This document shows, one piece after another, positions 1 to 13,137 of a stretch of DNA of 64,000 nucleotides (position 1 is the stretch's first letter; each line of letters begins with the position of its first letter). Source of the stretch: Streptomyces sp. CB02959 (lineage in GTDB: Bacteria; Actinomycetota; Actinomycetes; Streptomycetales; Streptomycetaceae). The notes below the pieces were generated by a model. That model was not told the DNA's origin, made no database searches, and worked only from the letters and a program-made list of their open reading frames with translations. A program made the position numbers and the translations under genes. The stretch is taken from positions 248,001 through 312,000 of the forward strand of contig NZ_NNBP01000001.1 of assembly GCF_002803155.1 (NCBI RefSeq). The letters are read 5' to 3'.

Positions 1-138
1 CGGCGCACCGCCGCCGAGGGTGTGCAGCACTCCCGCGGCGAGCGTCACGCCCGCCGCGGTGACGATGGCCGCGGGCAACGCAGGCACCACAAGCCGGCGG
101 AGCCGCGACGCCGGAGCGGCGCTGTCGGTCGGTTTCAT
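1..138 (-). CDS. N-terminus of a membrane or exported protein (partial)
   Basis: The gene starts at an ATG (complement of 136-138) behind a good AGGGATCGG ribosome-binding site and runs off the left edge of the window, so only about 46 residues are visible. They begin MKPTDSAAPASRLRRLVV. Two arginine-containing residue clusters precede a hydrophobic Ala/Val/Leu stretch (residues about 16-40), which fits a first transmembrane helix or signal anchor. It lies downstream of ligA on the same strand. In Streptomyces the gene beside ligA often encodes a membrane-anchored GGDEF/EAL protein, so that is possible, but nothing visible here proves it. Confidence 0.55.
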   Translation of the reverse strand, partial: MKPTDSAAPASRLRRLVVPALPAAIVTAAGVTLAAGVLHTLGGGAP

Positions 139-294
139 TCCGATCCCTCTCACAGCCGGCTGTGCCCGCGCCACGGCAGGCGCACACGTCAACAGTAGGC
201 CGCGGAAGGCTGTTGCGGGCAGCGATCCGCAGCGGTTGCCCGAATGCGACCCGGCCTCCCGGATCAATCTGGTATGCGCCGATGGGGTGACACC

Positions 295-3556
<3,262 letters not shown>

Positions 3557-3704
3557 CCAGGAAGGGTATGCGGCGGTGGGCCCGGCGGGCTGCCCCAGCC
3601 CCGCCCGGCCCACCGCCGTGCGCCCGGCACGGCCGCCCACGCCCGCCGCGCCTCCCGTCCCCGGTCGGTCAGCCGGCCGGTCCGTGAGTCGGTCTGCCGG
3701 CCGG

Positions 3705-5105
3705 TCAGTTCCTCCCGCGCAGGCCCAGCCAACCCGTTGCCGCCGCGGCCGCCAGGGCCAGTGCGGTCAGCGCGAAGGCGTACCCGGTCCCCTGGTAGGC
3801 GCCGCTCGCGCCGGTCAGCACGGCGCCCATGCCGGCGATGCCGACCAGCGAGCCGACCTGCCGGTTGGCGTTGAGGGTCGCGCTGCCGATGTCGGCGTGC
3901 TCGCGGCCGGCGGCCTCCATCAGGACGCCGGTCAGCGCCGGGGAGCTGATGCCGCTGGTGAGGTTGGCGACGGCCAGCACCACCGCGATCACCCCGTAGG
4001 GCAGGGACGGCGTCAGGAGGAGGAAGAGCAGGAGGTAGCCGGCGGCGGAGACCGCCAGGGAGGCGGTGAGCGCGGCCCGGTTGCCGGTGCGCGGGGCGAT
4101 CTTGGTGTAGAGCACGTTGCCGAGCGGGAGGACCAGGACGGCCGGGAGCATCTGCAGGCCCGCCGTCACCGCGCCGGCGCCGCGCCCGGTCTGGAGGAAG
4201 AGTCCGAGGACGAACAGGGCGCCGTAGAAGGCGAAGTTGAAGAGGAAGCCGACCGCGTTGGCGGCGCTGAAGCGGCTGTCGGCAAAGAGCGCGACGGGCA
4301 GGACCGGGGTGCGGGCGGTCCGTTCCCGGATCACGAACCCGGCGGCGGCGAGCACCGTCACCGCGAACGCCGCCAGCACGCCGGGCGCGGACCAGCCGGC
4401 GGCGGGCCCCTCGATGAGGGCGTAGCTGAGGCCGCCGAGGGCGAGCAGGCCCAGGACGTGGCCGCTGCCGCCGAGCGGTGCGCCGCTGCCCGGGACCGCC
4501 GCGATCACCCGGCGGGTGAGCAGCAGTCCGACGATCCCGATGGGGAGGTTGACCAGGAAGATGCTGCGCCAGCCGAGGGTGCCGACGAGCAGGCCGCCGA
4601 GGGTCGGCGCCAGGGCGACGGAGGTGGAGACGATCGCGGACCAGATGCCGAGCACCTTCGCTCGGCGGGCCGGCTCCGGGAAGGCTTTCATCAGCAGCGA
4701 CAGCGAGCTGGGCATGAAGAGCGCGGCGCCCGCGCCCTGGGCGAGGCGGGCCGCCACCAGGGCGGCGCCGTCCGGCGCGGCGGCTCCCAGCAGGGAGGCG
4801 GCGGTGAAGGCGGCCAGTCCGACGAGGTAGATCCGGCGGGCGCCGTACCGCCTGGCGAGCGAGCCGGCGAGCAGCAGCAGCGCGGCGAAGGAGAGGACGT
4901 AGCCGTCGACGACCCAGGTGAGGCCGGACATGGTCAGTCCGAGCCGGGCCCGCAGGTCGTGCGCGGCGACGTTCATGATGCCGGTGTCCAGGCTCGCCAT
5001 CACGAACCCGAGGGCCAGGACGAGGAGTTGGGCGCCGCCGCGGGCGGGCGCGGGGCGGGTCGGGGCACTCGCCGTACTGCGCGGCGCCGCGGTCTCAGTG
5101 ATCAT
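3705..5105 (-). CDS. MFS drug exporter, DHA2-like (14 TM)
   Basis: A major facilitator superfamily transporter with about 14 hydrophobic segments. It has the early MASLDTGIMNVA motif (motif D1-like), the ARRYGARRIYLVGL loop (motif A), and motif C-like glycines in LAPTLGGLLVGTLGW, all typical of DHA2 multidrug or antibiotic exporters driven by the proton gradient. Two starts are possible. The ATG at 5129 would put an operator inside the coding sequence. I prefer the ATG at 5105 (MITETAAP): neither has a Shine-Dalgarno, but a TATAAC box ends 7 bases before 5105, which suggests a leaderless mRNA. A MarR gene lies just upstream on the same strand beyond a hairpin, and paired operators overlap the promoter, so substrate-induced derepression is likely. 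The substrate is unknown. Confidence 0.9.
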   Translation of the reverse strand: MITETAAPRSTASAPTRPAPARGGAQLLVLALGFVMASLDTGIMNVAAHDLRARLGLTMSGLTWVVDGYVLSFAALLLLAGSLARRYGARRIYLVGLAAFTAASLLGAAAPDGAALVAARLAQGAGAALFMPSSLSLLMKAFPEPARRAKVLGIWSAIVSTSVALAPTLGGLLVGTLGWRSIFLVNLPIGIVGLLLTRRVIAAVPGSGAPLGGSGHVLGLLALGGLSYALIEGPAAGWSAPGVLAAFAVTVLAAAGFVIRERTARTPVLPVALFADSRFSAANAVGFLFNFAFYGALFVLGLFLQTGRGAGAVTAGLQMLPAVLVLPLGNVLYTKIAPRTGNRAALTASLAVSAAGYLLLFLLLTPSLPYGVIAVVLAVANLTSGISSPALTGVLMEAAGREHADIGSATLNANRQVGSLVGIAGMGAVLTGASGAYQGTGYAFALTALALAAAAATGWLGLRGRN

Positions 5106-5111
5106 AGATTT

Positions 5112-5159
5112 AGTTATAGCTGTATCCATCCGTCAGCAGTGACAGTTACAGCTATAACT
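5112..5159 (-). promoter_or_regulatory. Promoter of the MFS gene with two MarR-type operators
   Basis: Two copies of a near-palindrome sit 32 bp apart centre to centre. The distal one is AGTTACAGCTATAACT (5144-5159 on the plus strand); the proximal one is AGTTATAGCTGTATCC (5112-5127). The outer arms, AGTTATAGCTGTA and TACAGCTATAACT, are exact inverted repeats of each other. Read on the minus strand, the proximal site contains TATAAC, a good -10 box ending 7 bases before the ATG at 5105. I see no convincing -35. The 32-bp spacing (three helical turns) would place two dimers on one face of the DNA. The cognate regulator is inferred to be the adjacent MarR protein. Confidence 0.75.
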
Positions 5160-5178
5160 TTGCCGAAGCCATACCGAA

Positions 5179-5206
5179 AGGCCCCCGGGGTACGCCCCGG
5201 GGGCCT
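5179..5206 (-). terminator. Hairpin terminator between marR and the MFS gene
   Basis: A perfect 12-bp stem (AGGCCCCCGGGG / CCCCGGGGGCCT) with a 4-base loop lies 14 bases after the MarR stop codon and upstream of the exporter promoter. On the minus strand it is followed by TTTCGGT rather than a long U-tract. It should insulate marR transcription from the exporter, which then depends on its own operator-bearing promoter. Confidence 0.75.
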
Positions 5207-5220
5207 GCGAGGAGGGCGGG

Positions 5221-5679
5221 CTAGCCGGCGGTCCGGCCCAGCGCCCTGAGCAGCTCGTCGCGGAGCGCACTGCGCTCGGCGTGCGAGAGGTGGTCCAGCG
5301 GCGACTCGGTGCCCATCCGCCGCAGCAGGTCCAGCCGCAGCTCCCGGCCGGCCTCGGTCAGCACCAGCTGCTTGGCCCGCCCGTCCGCCGGATGCGGGCG
5401 GCGGACCACCATGCCCTGCTTCTCCAGCTTGGAGATGACGTAGGTGACGTTCGGCGGCTCGCAGCACAGCACCGCGGCCAACTCCCGCGCGGTCCTGGGC
5501 TCGCCCAGCTCCTCCAGCGCCTTCGCCTGGGTCGGCGTCAGGTCCAGCTCCGCGATCCGGCTGCGCTGGTGGGCGTCCAGGCGGCGGCTCAGCTCGGTGA
5601 CGAGCCCCCGGATCTCCCGGAACCCGCACCCCGCCGCGGCGGTGGTCTTCGCTTCGGTGGTCGCCCTAGACGTGGTCAC
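5221..5679 (-). CDS. MarR-family transcriptional regulator
   Basis: A winged helix-turn-helix repressor of about 152 residues. Recognisable MarR features are an N-terminal dimerisation helix (VTELSRRLDAHQRSRI), the recognition region LTPTQAKALEELGEPRTARELAAVLCCEPPNVTYVISKLEKQG, and the wing RPHPADGRAKQLVLTEAG with its conserved Asp-x-Arg. The two cysteines in AVLCCEPP, next to the recognition helix, could be redox-sensitive, as in some MarR proteins; this is inference. The start is uncertain: GTG at 5679 or 5712, both with weak ribosome-binding sites. It is the first gene upstream of the MFS exporter, and the operators in front of that gene are its probable targets. Confidence 0.92.
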   Translation of the reverse strand: MTTSRATTEAKTTAAAGCGFREIRGLVTELSRRLDAHQRSRIAELDLTPTQAKALEELGEPRTARELAAVLCCEPPNVTYVISKLEKQGMVVRRPHPADGRAKQLVLTEAGRELRLDLLRRMGTESPLDHLSHAERSALRDELLRALGRTAG

Positions 5680-5770
5680 CCCGAAAGCGTACGTCGCCCC
5701 CGCGCGGCGCACGGGGGCGAGGGCGGCCGGGCCGCCGGTGCGGCCCCGGGAGCCCCGGGGCCGGAAGCGG

Positions 5771-6460
5771 TCACCGGCCCGGCCGGACCACCAGGTCCTT
5801 GATCTCCGCGTCCCGCGGCAGGTCGACCGCGGTGAGGATGGCGGTGGCCACCGACTCCGGGTCGATCCACCGGGCCGGGTCGTACTCCTTGCCCTCCTGG
5901 CGGTGGGTGCTCTCCTGCATGGGCGTGGCGGTGCGCCCCGGGTAGACCGAGGTGACCCGGACGCCGTTGGCGTGCTCCTCCGCGCGCAGCGAGTCGGCCA
6001 GCGCCTTCAGGCCGTGCTTGCTCGCGGCGTACCCGCCCCAGTTGGCGTGCGCGTCGAGCCCGGCGCCGGAGTTGACGAAGACCACGTCGCCCCGGGCGAT
6101 CCGGATCAGCGGCAGCAGCAGGCGGGTCAGCTCGGCCGGCGCGACGAGGTTGACGGCGAGCTGCCGCTGCCACGCCTTGGCGGGCAGGTCGCCGACCGCG
6201 CCCAGCTCGATGACGCCCGCGATGTGCTGGAGCGAGTCGAGCCGGGTCGGCAGCTTCTGGTGGCCGAGCGCCCAGTCGAGCTTCTCGGGGGTGGCGAGGT
6301 CACCGACCAGGACGTGCGCCCCGGGGAACTGCTCGGTCAGGTCCTTGGCCCGGCGGAGGTCCCGCGCCAGCAGCCAGACTTCCTCGCCGCGCTCGGCGAG
6401 CCGCCGCGCGACCGCCGCGCCGATGCCCGACCCGGCGCCCGTGATCAAATGCGTACCCAT
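5771..6460 (-). CDS. Short-chain dehydrogenase/reductase
   Basis: A 229-residue classical SDR oxidoreductase. The Rossmann nucleotide-binding motif is at the N-terminus (ITGAGSGIG, residues about 5-13), followed by VGDLA, the NxAG-equivalent IAGV, the catalytic serine in VFVNSGAG, the YxxxK pair in YAASK, and the PGRTATPM loop. The Arg-Arg segments after the second strand (LLARDLRRA) suggest NADP(H) preference. The ATG at 6460 has AGGA 8 bases upstream. It begins 35 bases after the LOG gene's stop, so the two probably form an operon. The substrate cannot be told from sequence. Confidence 0.92.
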   Translation of the reverse strand: MGTHLITGAGSGIGAAVARRLAERGEEVWLLARDLRRAKDLTEQFPGAHVLVGDLATPEKLDWALGHQKLPTRLDSLQHIAGVIELGAVGDLPAKAWQRQLAVNLVAPAELTRLLLPLIRIARGDVVFVNSGAGLDAHANWGGYAASKHGLKALADSLRAEEHANGVRVTSVYPGRTATPMQESTHRQEGKEYDPARWIDPESVATAILTAVDLPRDAEIKDLVVRPGR

Positions 6461-6495
6461 GCGGACGATCCTACGGCGTGCCCCCGGACGGAGGG

Positions 6496-7038
6496 TCAGC
6501 CCCGGGCGCGCACCTGCTCCTCCAGGTAGGCCAGCGCGGCCGCGCCGTCCTCGGCGAAGAACACCAGCTCGGACAGGGGGATCGGCAGGAAGCCCTCCGC
6601 GTCCATCCGCTCGAACTGGGTCTTGAGCCCGTCGTAGAAACCGGCGGTGTTCAGCAGCACCACCGGCTTGCCGTGCATCCCGTGCTTGCGCAGCTCCAGG
6701 ATCTCGGTCGCCTCGTCCAGCGTGCCGGTACCGCCCACCATCACGACGACGGCGTCGGCGCGGGCCAGCAGCTGCGCCTTGCGCTCGGCGAGGTCCTTGG
6801 TGACGACCATCTCGTCCGCGTCGGCGCGCGCCTTGTGCGCCAGGAACTCCACGGAGACCCCGAGGAGTTTGCCGCCCGCCTCCTGGACGCCGTCGGCCAT
6901 GACCTTCATCAGGCCGGTGTCCGAACCGCCCCACACCAGAGCATGGCCGCCCTTGCCGATCGATTCCGCGAACTTCCGGGCGGGCCGGACATAACGGTCA
7001 TCGAGGTCGGCGGCGGAGCAGAAGACGCAGATATTCAT
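6496..7038 (-). CDS. LOG-family protein (TIGR00730 type)
   Basis: A 180-residue Rossmann-like protein of the LOG (Lonely Guy) family, whose proven members are cytokinin riboside 5'-monophosphate phosphoribohydrolases. The opening is MNICVFCSA, then LVWGGSDTGLMKVMADG and the diagnostic VGGTGTLDEATEI motif (the PGGxGTxxE equivalent), with an arginine-rich ERKAQLLARAD stretch between. The LOG motif here reads VGGTGTLDE. Bacterial members often have unknown physiological substrates. The start is ATG 7038 with AGGGTGA just upstream; GTG 7047 is the alternative. It is followed by the SDR gene and preceded by a strong terminator after gdhA. Confidence 0.88.
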   Translation of the reverse strand: MNICVFCSAADLDDRYVRPARKFAESIGKGGHALVWGGSDTGLMKVMADGVQEAGGKLLGVSVEFLAHKARADADEMVVTKDLAERKAQLLARADAVVVMVGGTGTLDEATEILELRKHGMHGKPVVLLNTAGFYDGLKTQFERMDAEGFLPIPLSELVFFAEDGAAALAYLEEQVRARG

Positions 7039-7068
7039 GCCGTTCACCCTACGGGTCGCGTAAAGCAG

Positions 7069-7108
7069 GCCGGGCCCGGCCGCGGAGCGTTCCGCGGGCG
7101 GGCCCGGC
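7069..7108 (-). terminator. gdhA terminator hairpin
   Basis: An 18-bp stem with one mismatch (7069-7086 against 7091-7108) and a 4-base loop lies 34 bases after the gdhA stop, between gdhA and the LOG gene. It is entirely G+C rich and lacks a U-tract, as is usual for Streptomyces terminators. Repeats of GCCGGGCGTCA lie between it and the stop codon. Confidence 0.75.
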
Positions 7109-7142
7109 CGGGCGTCGGACGCCGGGCGTCAGGTGCCGGGCG

Positions 7143-8618
<1,476 letters not shown>

Positions 8619-8710
8619 TTATGCGCCGAGGCCCGGCCGATCGAGAGCGGGGGTGCCCGGCGAGCCGTTCCTGTACGCGATTTCCCCAACTCCCACGCCC
8701 GGCGGGTACG

Positions 8711-9433
8711 TCACACCCCGGCCGCCACCGCCGGGGCCGGCTCGGCGCCGTCGGCCGCGCCGCCCGAGGTCCCGGCCGCCCCCCGGACCTCGGCCTCGAC
8801 CATCCGCTCCATCGGCTCGGCGGCCGCGCCACCGGCGGCCACCATGGCCAGCAGGATCGCCACCACCGTCAGCACCGTGCCCAGCCAGACCATGGTGTGC
8901 ACCGGCAGGAGGTAGGCACCGGCGACCTTGACCACGCACTCGGTCAGCAGCACGCTCCCCCAGATCGTCGAGAACCGCCGCTCCAGCCGCCCGAACCGCG
9001 CGCTGTCCGCCCGCAGCCGGTCCCATGCGGCGTCCGCCTCCGGGCTGCCCTTCGTCACCCAGGGCTTGAGGGCGGCGGTCATCAAGGGCCGTCCGGCGCA
9101 CACCGACAGCAGCACCGCGATCCCGACGACGCTGCTGACGCCGCCGTCCTTGGCCATCATCAGCCGGGCGTCGCCGGTCAGGGCGCTCGTCGCCAGCCCC
9201 ACCGCGTTGACGACGAGGATCAGCAGGGCGAGGCCGTTGACGGTCCGCTCCCGGACCAGGCCCCAGACGGTGCGCAGCGCCGGGACGACGCTGCTCCAGG
9301 CCAGGGCTGCCACGTCGGTCAGCCCGAAGCCGCTGCTGAGGACGTAGTACGCGGCCATCGGAATGCCGGCGTCGACGACCAGCGGGGCGAGGGCCTTGAC
9401 GAGCTGACTGCCGGCGGACTGCTGCTGACTCAC
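8711..9433 (-). CDS. VC0807-family integral membrane protein
   Basis: A 240-residue membrane protein with about five hydrophobic segments: around LVVDAGIPMAAYYVL, TVNGLALLILVVNAVGL, SVVGIAVLLSV, WGSVLLTECVVKVAGAYLL and TVLTVVAILLAMVAAG. The ordered features (GLALLI..NAVGL, DARLMMAKDG, CAGRPLMTAALKPW) match the VC0807 family, which resembles septation protein A but has no assigned function. The GTG at 9433 has GGGGGAG 6 bases upstream, so I took it over in-frame starts further up. The C-terminal 30 residues are Ala/Gly-rich and probably cytoplasmic. Confidence 0.85.
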   Translation of the reverse strand: MSQQQSAGSQLVKALAPLVVDAGIPMAAYYVLSSGFGLTDVAALAWSSVVPALRTVWGLVRERTVNGLALLILVVNAVGLATSALTGDARLMMAKDGGVSSVVGIAVLLSVCAGRPLMTAALKPWVTKGSPEADAAWDRLRADSARFGRLERRFSTIWGSVLLTECVVKVAGAYLLPVHTMVWLGTVLTVVAILLAMVAAGGAAAEPMERMVEAEVRGAAGTSGGAADGAEPAPAVAAGV

Positions 9434-9633
9434 TGCGGACTCCCCCGAGTTGGGCGGTGCACGGCGGCTGGTGCGCCGTGACGGACATCCCAAGCTTCGG
9501 GTACGGGGGGAGCCGGCCGGCAGTTCCACCTGTCCCGACTTGGCCGTGACATTTGTCAGATGTGACGCCGGGGCCCGTGGTGCGGGCGGGTCGGGTCGGG
9601 AGCGAGGTGGAGCGGCCCGTGGTGAGGGTGGGG

Positions 9634-10776
9634 TCAGCCGGCCTGCGGCGCCGGCGCGGCGGCCGGCCGGCGGACCGTGGTGGCGATCGTCGCCGAACCG
9701 ACCACCCGGGTGCCGTCGTAGAGGACGATCGCCTGGCCGGGGGCGACCCCGCGGACCGGCTCGGCGAAGGCCACGTGGAGGGAGTCGTCGACGACCTCCG
9801 CGCTGACCTCGGTCTCACCGCCGTGGGCACGGAGCTGGGCGGTGTAGACGGCCGGACCGGAGGCCGGCGGGCGGCCGCACCAGCGGGGGCGGATCGCGGT
9901 GAGCGCCGTCACGTCGAGGGAGTCGGCCGGGCCGACCGTGACGGTGTTGTTCACCGGGGAGATGTCGAGGACGTAGCGGGGCTTGCCGTCCGCGGCCGGG
10001 CGGCCCAGCCGCAGGCCCTTGCGCTGCCCGATGGTGAAGCCGTAGGCGCCGTCGTGGCTGCCCAGGACCTCCCCGGACTCGTCGACGATGGCGCCCTCGG
10101 CGGTGCCCAGCCGCTTGGCGAGGAAGCCCTGGGTGTCGCCGTCGGCGATGAAGCAGATGTCGTGGCTGTCGGGCTTCTTGGCGACGAACAGGCCGCGGCG
10201 GGCAGCCTCTTCGCGGATCTCGGCCTTGGTGGTGGGGGTGTCGCCGAGCGGGAACATGGCGTGCGCCAGCTGCCGGTCGTCGAGCACGCCGAGGACGTAG
10301 GACTGGTCCTTGGCCATGTCGGCGGCGCGGTGCAGCTCGCGGGCGCCGTCCTCGCGGAGGATCACCTTGGCGTAGTGGCCGGTGCACACCGCGTCGAAGC
10401 CCAGGGCGAGCGCCTTGTCCAGGAGGGCGGCGAACTTGATCTTCTCGTTGCAGCGGAGGCAGGGGTTCGGGGTGCGCCCGGCCTCGTACTCCGCGATGAA
10501 GTCCTCGACGACGTCCTCGCGGAAGCGCTCGGCGAGGTCCCAGACGTAGAACGGGATGCCGATCACGTCGGCGGCGCGGCGGGCGTCGTGGGAGTCCTCG
10601 ATGGTGCAACAGCCGCGGGCGCCGGTGCGGAACGACTTGGGGTTCTCGGACAGCGCGAGGTGGACCCCGGTGACGTCGTGGCCGGCCTCGGCGGCGCGGG
10701 CGGCGGCGACGGCGGAGTCCACGCCACCGGACATGGCGGCGAGAACGCGGAGGCGGGGGGCGGCGGCATCAGTCAT
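9634..10776 (-). CDS. mnmA: tRNA-specific 2-thiouridylase MnmA
   Basis: Catalyses ATP-dependent 2-thiolation of the wobble uridine in tRNAs for Lys, Glu and Gln. The 380-residue protein has the PP-loop [10 protein letters not shown] (about 16-25), the first catalytic cysteine in [12 protein letters not shown], the second in DSHDICFI, and the FTIGQRKGL segment. Start is the ATG at 10776 behind GAGGGG, unusually close (about 3 bases). The cysteine desulfurase that would supply its sulfur is encoded nearby on the same strand, separated by a plus-strand amidase gene. The Pro/Ala-rich last 12 residues are not conserved. Confidence 0.96.
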   Translation of the reverse strand: MTDAAAPRLRVLAAMSGGVDSAVAAARAAEAGHDVTGVHLALSENPKSFRTGARGCCTIEDSHDARRAADVIGIPFYVWDLAERFREDVVEDFIAEYEAGRTPNPCLRCNEKIKFAALLDKALALGFDAVCTGHYAKVILREDGARELHRAADMAKDQSYVLGVLDDRQLAHAMFPLGDTPTTKAEIREEAARRGLFVAKKPDSHDICFIADGDTQGFLAKRLGTAEGAIVDESGEVLGSHDGAYGFTIGQRKGLRLGRPAADGKPRYVLDISPVNNTVTVGPADSLDVTALTAIRPRWCGRPPASGPAVYTAQLRAHGGETEVSAEVVDDSLHVAFAEPVRGVAPGQAIVLYDGTRVVGSATIATTVRRPAAAPAPQAG

Positions 10777-10830
10777 AGCCCCTCAAGAGTAGACGGAACC
10801 GGAACGCGCCCGGAAAGCGTTGTGGAGGGC

Positions 10831-11589
10831 ATGGCGGCGACGGAAGAGACGCGGGACGAGGAACGGCTGCCCTCGGCCGGGGGGCGGGACGGGGAACGGC
10901 ACGCGACGGACCGGCCGGCGACCGGGGAGCGCGCCGGGAAGCGGCTCACCCGGCGCCGGGCGCTGCTGCTCGGCGGCGGGGCCGTGGTGGCCGCGGGGGC
11001 GACGGCCGTCGCGGCCCGCGAGGAGCTGGCGTACTGGTGGTGGCGGCTGCCGGGGAACAGCCGGCCCCGCAAGGAGGGCGAGGTCGACTTCGCCGGCGCG
11101 CAGTGGTCGGCCGCGTCCCCGGCGAACTACCGGCAGGCCGGCCGCCCGGACGACTACACCGTCGACCGGGTGGTGGTCCACGTCGTCCAGGGCAGCTTCG
11201 CCACCGCGCTGAAGGTGTTCCGGGACCCGTTCCACGAGGCGTCGGCGCACTACGTCGTCCGCGGTGACGGGCACGTCGCGCAGGCCGTCCGCGAGCTGGA
11301 CGTGGCGTTCCACGCCGGGAACCGCGGCTACAACGAGCGCAGCGTGGGCATCGAGCACGCGGGGTTCGTGGACCGGCCGGAGTCCTTCACCCCGGACATG
11401 TACGCCGCGTCGGCCCGGCTGACGGCCGGGATCTGCCGGCGGTACGGCTTCCCGGCCGACCGGGAGCACATCGTCGGCCACATCGAGGTCCCGGGCACCG
11501 ACCACACCGACCCCGGGCCGCACTGGGACTGGGACCGCTACCTCACGCTGGTCCGGGCGGAACTGCGCCGCCCCGCGCCCCGGGCGTGA
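10831..11589 (+). CDS. N-acetylmuramoyl-L-alanine amidase, Tat-exported
   Basis: A 252-residue zinc amidase of the Amidase_2/PGRP family, expected to cleave the lactyl-peptide bond of peptidoglycan. A long charged N-terminus leads to a twin-arginine signal (LTRRRALLLGG, then a hydrophobic run), so it should be exported folded by Tat. Catalytic-domain features are VVVHVVQGSFATAL (first zinc His), SAHYVVRGDG, YNERSVGIEHAGF, and HIVGHIEVPGTDHTDPGPHWDW (further zinc ligands). I use ATG 10831; GTG 10822 three codons upstream is also possible. It is divergent from mnmA (54-bp gap) and convergent with the cysteine desulfurase (15 bp). Confidence 0.93.
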   Translation: MAATEETRDEERLPSAGGRDGERHATDRPATGERAGKRLTRRRALLLGGGAVVAAGATAVAAREELAYWWWRLPGNSRPRKEGEVDFAGAQWSAASPANYRQAGRPDDYTVDRVVVHVVQGSFATALKVFRDPFHEASAHYVVRGDGHVAQAVRELDVAFHAGNRGYNERSVGIEHAGFVDRPESFTPDMYAASARLTAGICRRYGFPADREHIVGHIEVPGTDHTDPGPHWDWDRYLTLVRAELRRPAPRA

Positions 11590-11604
11590 GGCACCGGACC
11601 CGCC

Positions 11605-12774
11605 CTAGCTCAGCCCCGCGCCCCGGGCCCGCTCCACCACCGGACCGATGACGTCCGCCAGTGCCGCCACGTCCTGGGCGGTGGAGGTGTGGCCCAGCGA
11701 GAAGCGGAGGGTGCCGCGGGCGAGGTCCTGGGACATCCCGGTGGCCAGCAGGACGTGGCTGGGCTGGGCGACACCGGCGGTGCAGGCGGAGCCGGTGGAG
11801 CAGGCGATGCCCTGGGCGTCCAGCAGGAGCAGCAGGGAGTCGCCCTCGCAGCCGGGGAAGGTGAAGTGGGCGTTGGCCGGGAGGCGGCCGGCCGGGTCCG
11901 GGTCGCCACCGAGGAGGGCGTCGGGGGCGGCGGCCCGCACCGCCTTGATCAGGTCGTCGCGGAGCGCGCCGATCTCGCGGGCGAACTCCTCCCGGTGCGC
12001 GACGGCGTACCGGCCGGCCGCGGCGAACGCGGCGATGGCGGGGGTGTCGAGGGTGCCGGAGCGGACATGGCGCTCCTGGCCGCCGCCGTGCAGCACGGGC
12101 ACCGGGGCGTACTCGCGGCGCAGCAGCAGCGCGCCGATCCCGTACGGGCCGCCGATCTTGTGACCGGAGACGGTCATCGCGGCCAGCCCGGAAGCGGCGA
12201 AGTCGACGTCCAGCTGGCCGACCGCCTGCACCGCGTCGGCATGCAGCGGGACCTCGAACTCCCTTGCCACCTCGGCGAGTTCACGGACCGGCTGGACGGT
12301 GCCGATCTCGTTGTTGGCCCACATCACGGTGGCCAGCGCGACGTCCGCGGGGTTGCGGCCGATCGCCGCGCGCAGCGCCTCGGCATGCACCCGGCCGTAG
12401 CGGTCGACCGGCAGCCAGTCGACGGTGGCGCCCTCGTGCTCGGCGAGCCATTCGACGGTGTCCAGGACGGCGTGGTGCTCGACGGGGCTGGCGAGGATCC
12501 GGGTACGCGCCGGATCGGCCGCCCGGCGGGACCAGTACAGGCCCTTCACCGCGAGGTTGTCGGCCTCGGTGCCGCCCGCCGTGAAGACGACTTCACTGGG
12601 GCGCGCACCCAGGGAGGCGGCGAGCGATTCCCGCGCCTCCTCGACGGTGCGCCGGGCCCGCCGGCCGGCGGCATGCAGGGAGGACGCGTTGCCGGTGACG
12701 GTCAGCTGGGCGGTCATCGCCTGCACCGCCTCCGGGAGCATCGGGGTGGTGGCGGCGTGGTCGAGGTAAACCAT
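11605..12774 (-). CDS. Cysteine desulfurase (IscS/NifS class V)
   Basis: A PLP enzyme that mobilises sulfur from L-cysteine as an enzyme persulfide. The 389 residues start [16 protein letters not shown] and include the PLP-lysine motif [16 protein letters not shown], the cofactor-contact histidine in [12 protein letters not shown], and the persulfide cysteine loop [13 protein letters not shown], ending in the [10 protein letters not shown] motif. Because mnmA lies next along the same strand, its main job is probably sulfur supply for tRNA thiolation, though it may serve other sulfur acceptors too. The start codon at 12774 faces the toxin-antitoxin genes across 108 bp. Confidence 0.95.
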   Translation of the reverse strand: MVYLDHAATTPMLPEAVQAMTAQLTVTGNASSLHAAGRRARRTVEEARESLAASLGARPSEVVFTAGGTEADNLAVKGLYWSRRAADPARTRILASPVEHHAVLDTVEWLAEHEGATVDWLPVDRYGRVHAEALRAAIGRNPADVALATVMWANNEIGTVQPVRELAEVAREFEVPLHADAVQAVGQLDVDFAASGLAAMTVSGHKIGGPYGIGALLLRREYAPVPVLHGGGQERHVRSGTLDTPAIAAFAAAGRYAVAHREEFAREIGALRDDLIKAVRAAAPDALLGGDPDPAGRLPANAHFTFPGCEGDSLLLLLDAQGIACSTGSACTAGVAQPSHVLLATGMSQDLARGTLRFSLGHTSTAQDVAALADVIGPVVERARGAGLS

Positions 12775-12867
12775 GGTCCGCTGATTCTACGAGCCACCCC
12801 GGGGCGCACGACCCGCGCGGGGGCGCATTCCCCAAGGCGCACGCTCCAGCCAGGGCCGCGACAGAAG

Positions 12868-12883
12868 TGTGCAGTTCTGTACA
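12868..12883 (+). promoter_or_regulatory. Probable Phd/YefM operator overlapping the antitoxin start
   Basis: The sequence TGTGCAGTTCTGTACA contains TGTGCA and the perfect hexamer palindrome TGTACA, 10 bp apart. TGTACA is the core recognised by YefM-type antitoxins in E. coli. Here the last A of the site is the A of the antitoxin ATG. There is no Shine-Dalgarno before that ATG, so the transcript may be leaderless and directly autorepressed. Binding is inferred. Confidence 0.6.
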
Positions 12884-13137
12884 TGACTGACACCTATGCG
12901 ATGACCGAGGCCCGGGCCTGCTTCGGTTCGCTCGTCCGCCGGACCGCGCTCGCCCGCGAGCGCATCACCATCACCGATCACGGGCAGCCCGCCGCGGTGC
13001 TGATAAACCCCCAGGAACTGGCCGACATCGAGGACGCCCTCGCCCTCGCCGAATACCGCGCCCGGCAGGCGGCCGGCGCCGTCCGCGGCGTGCCGCACGA
13101 CGAAGCACGCGCACGCCTCGGCGTGGAGCACGAGTGA
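12883..13137 (+). CDS. Phd/YefM-type antitoxin
   Basis: An 84-residue antitoxin with the N-terminal Phd/YefM DNA-binding fold: TYAMTEARACFGSLVRRTALARERITITDHGQPAAVLINPQELADIEDAL. Phd-family landmarks are the early MTEAR helix, the ITxHG turn and the AVLIxPxEL strand. The C-terminal half, Ala/Arg-rich with an acidic end (ARLGVEHE), should wrap and neutralise the toxin. Its stop overlaps the toxin GTG by 4 bases (GTGA), so the two are translationally coupled. A TGTACA operator overlaps the start codon, which fits autoregulation. Confidence 0.92.
   Translation: MTDTYAMTEARACFGSLVRRTALARERITITDHGQPAAVLINPQELADIEDALALAEYRARQAAGAVRGVPHDEARARLGVEHE

Noticed and set aside
9553..10830. Open frame upstream of the amidase ATG, in the same frame
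   Set aside because: It is the antisense of mnmA. The Tat signal and ribosome-binding site fix the real start at 10831 (or 10822).
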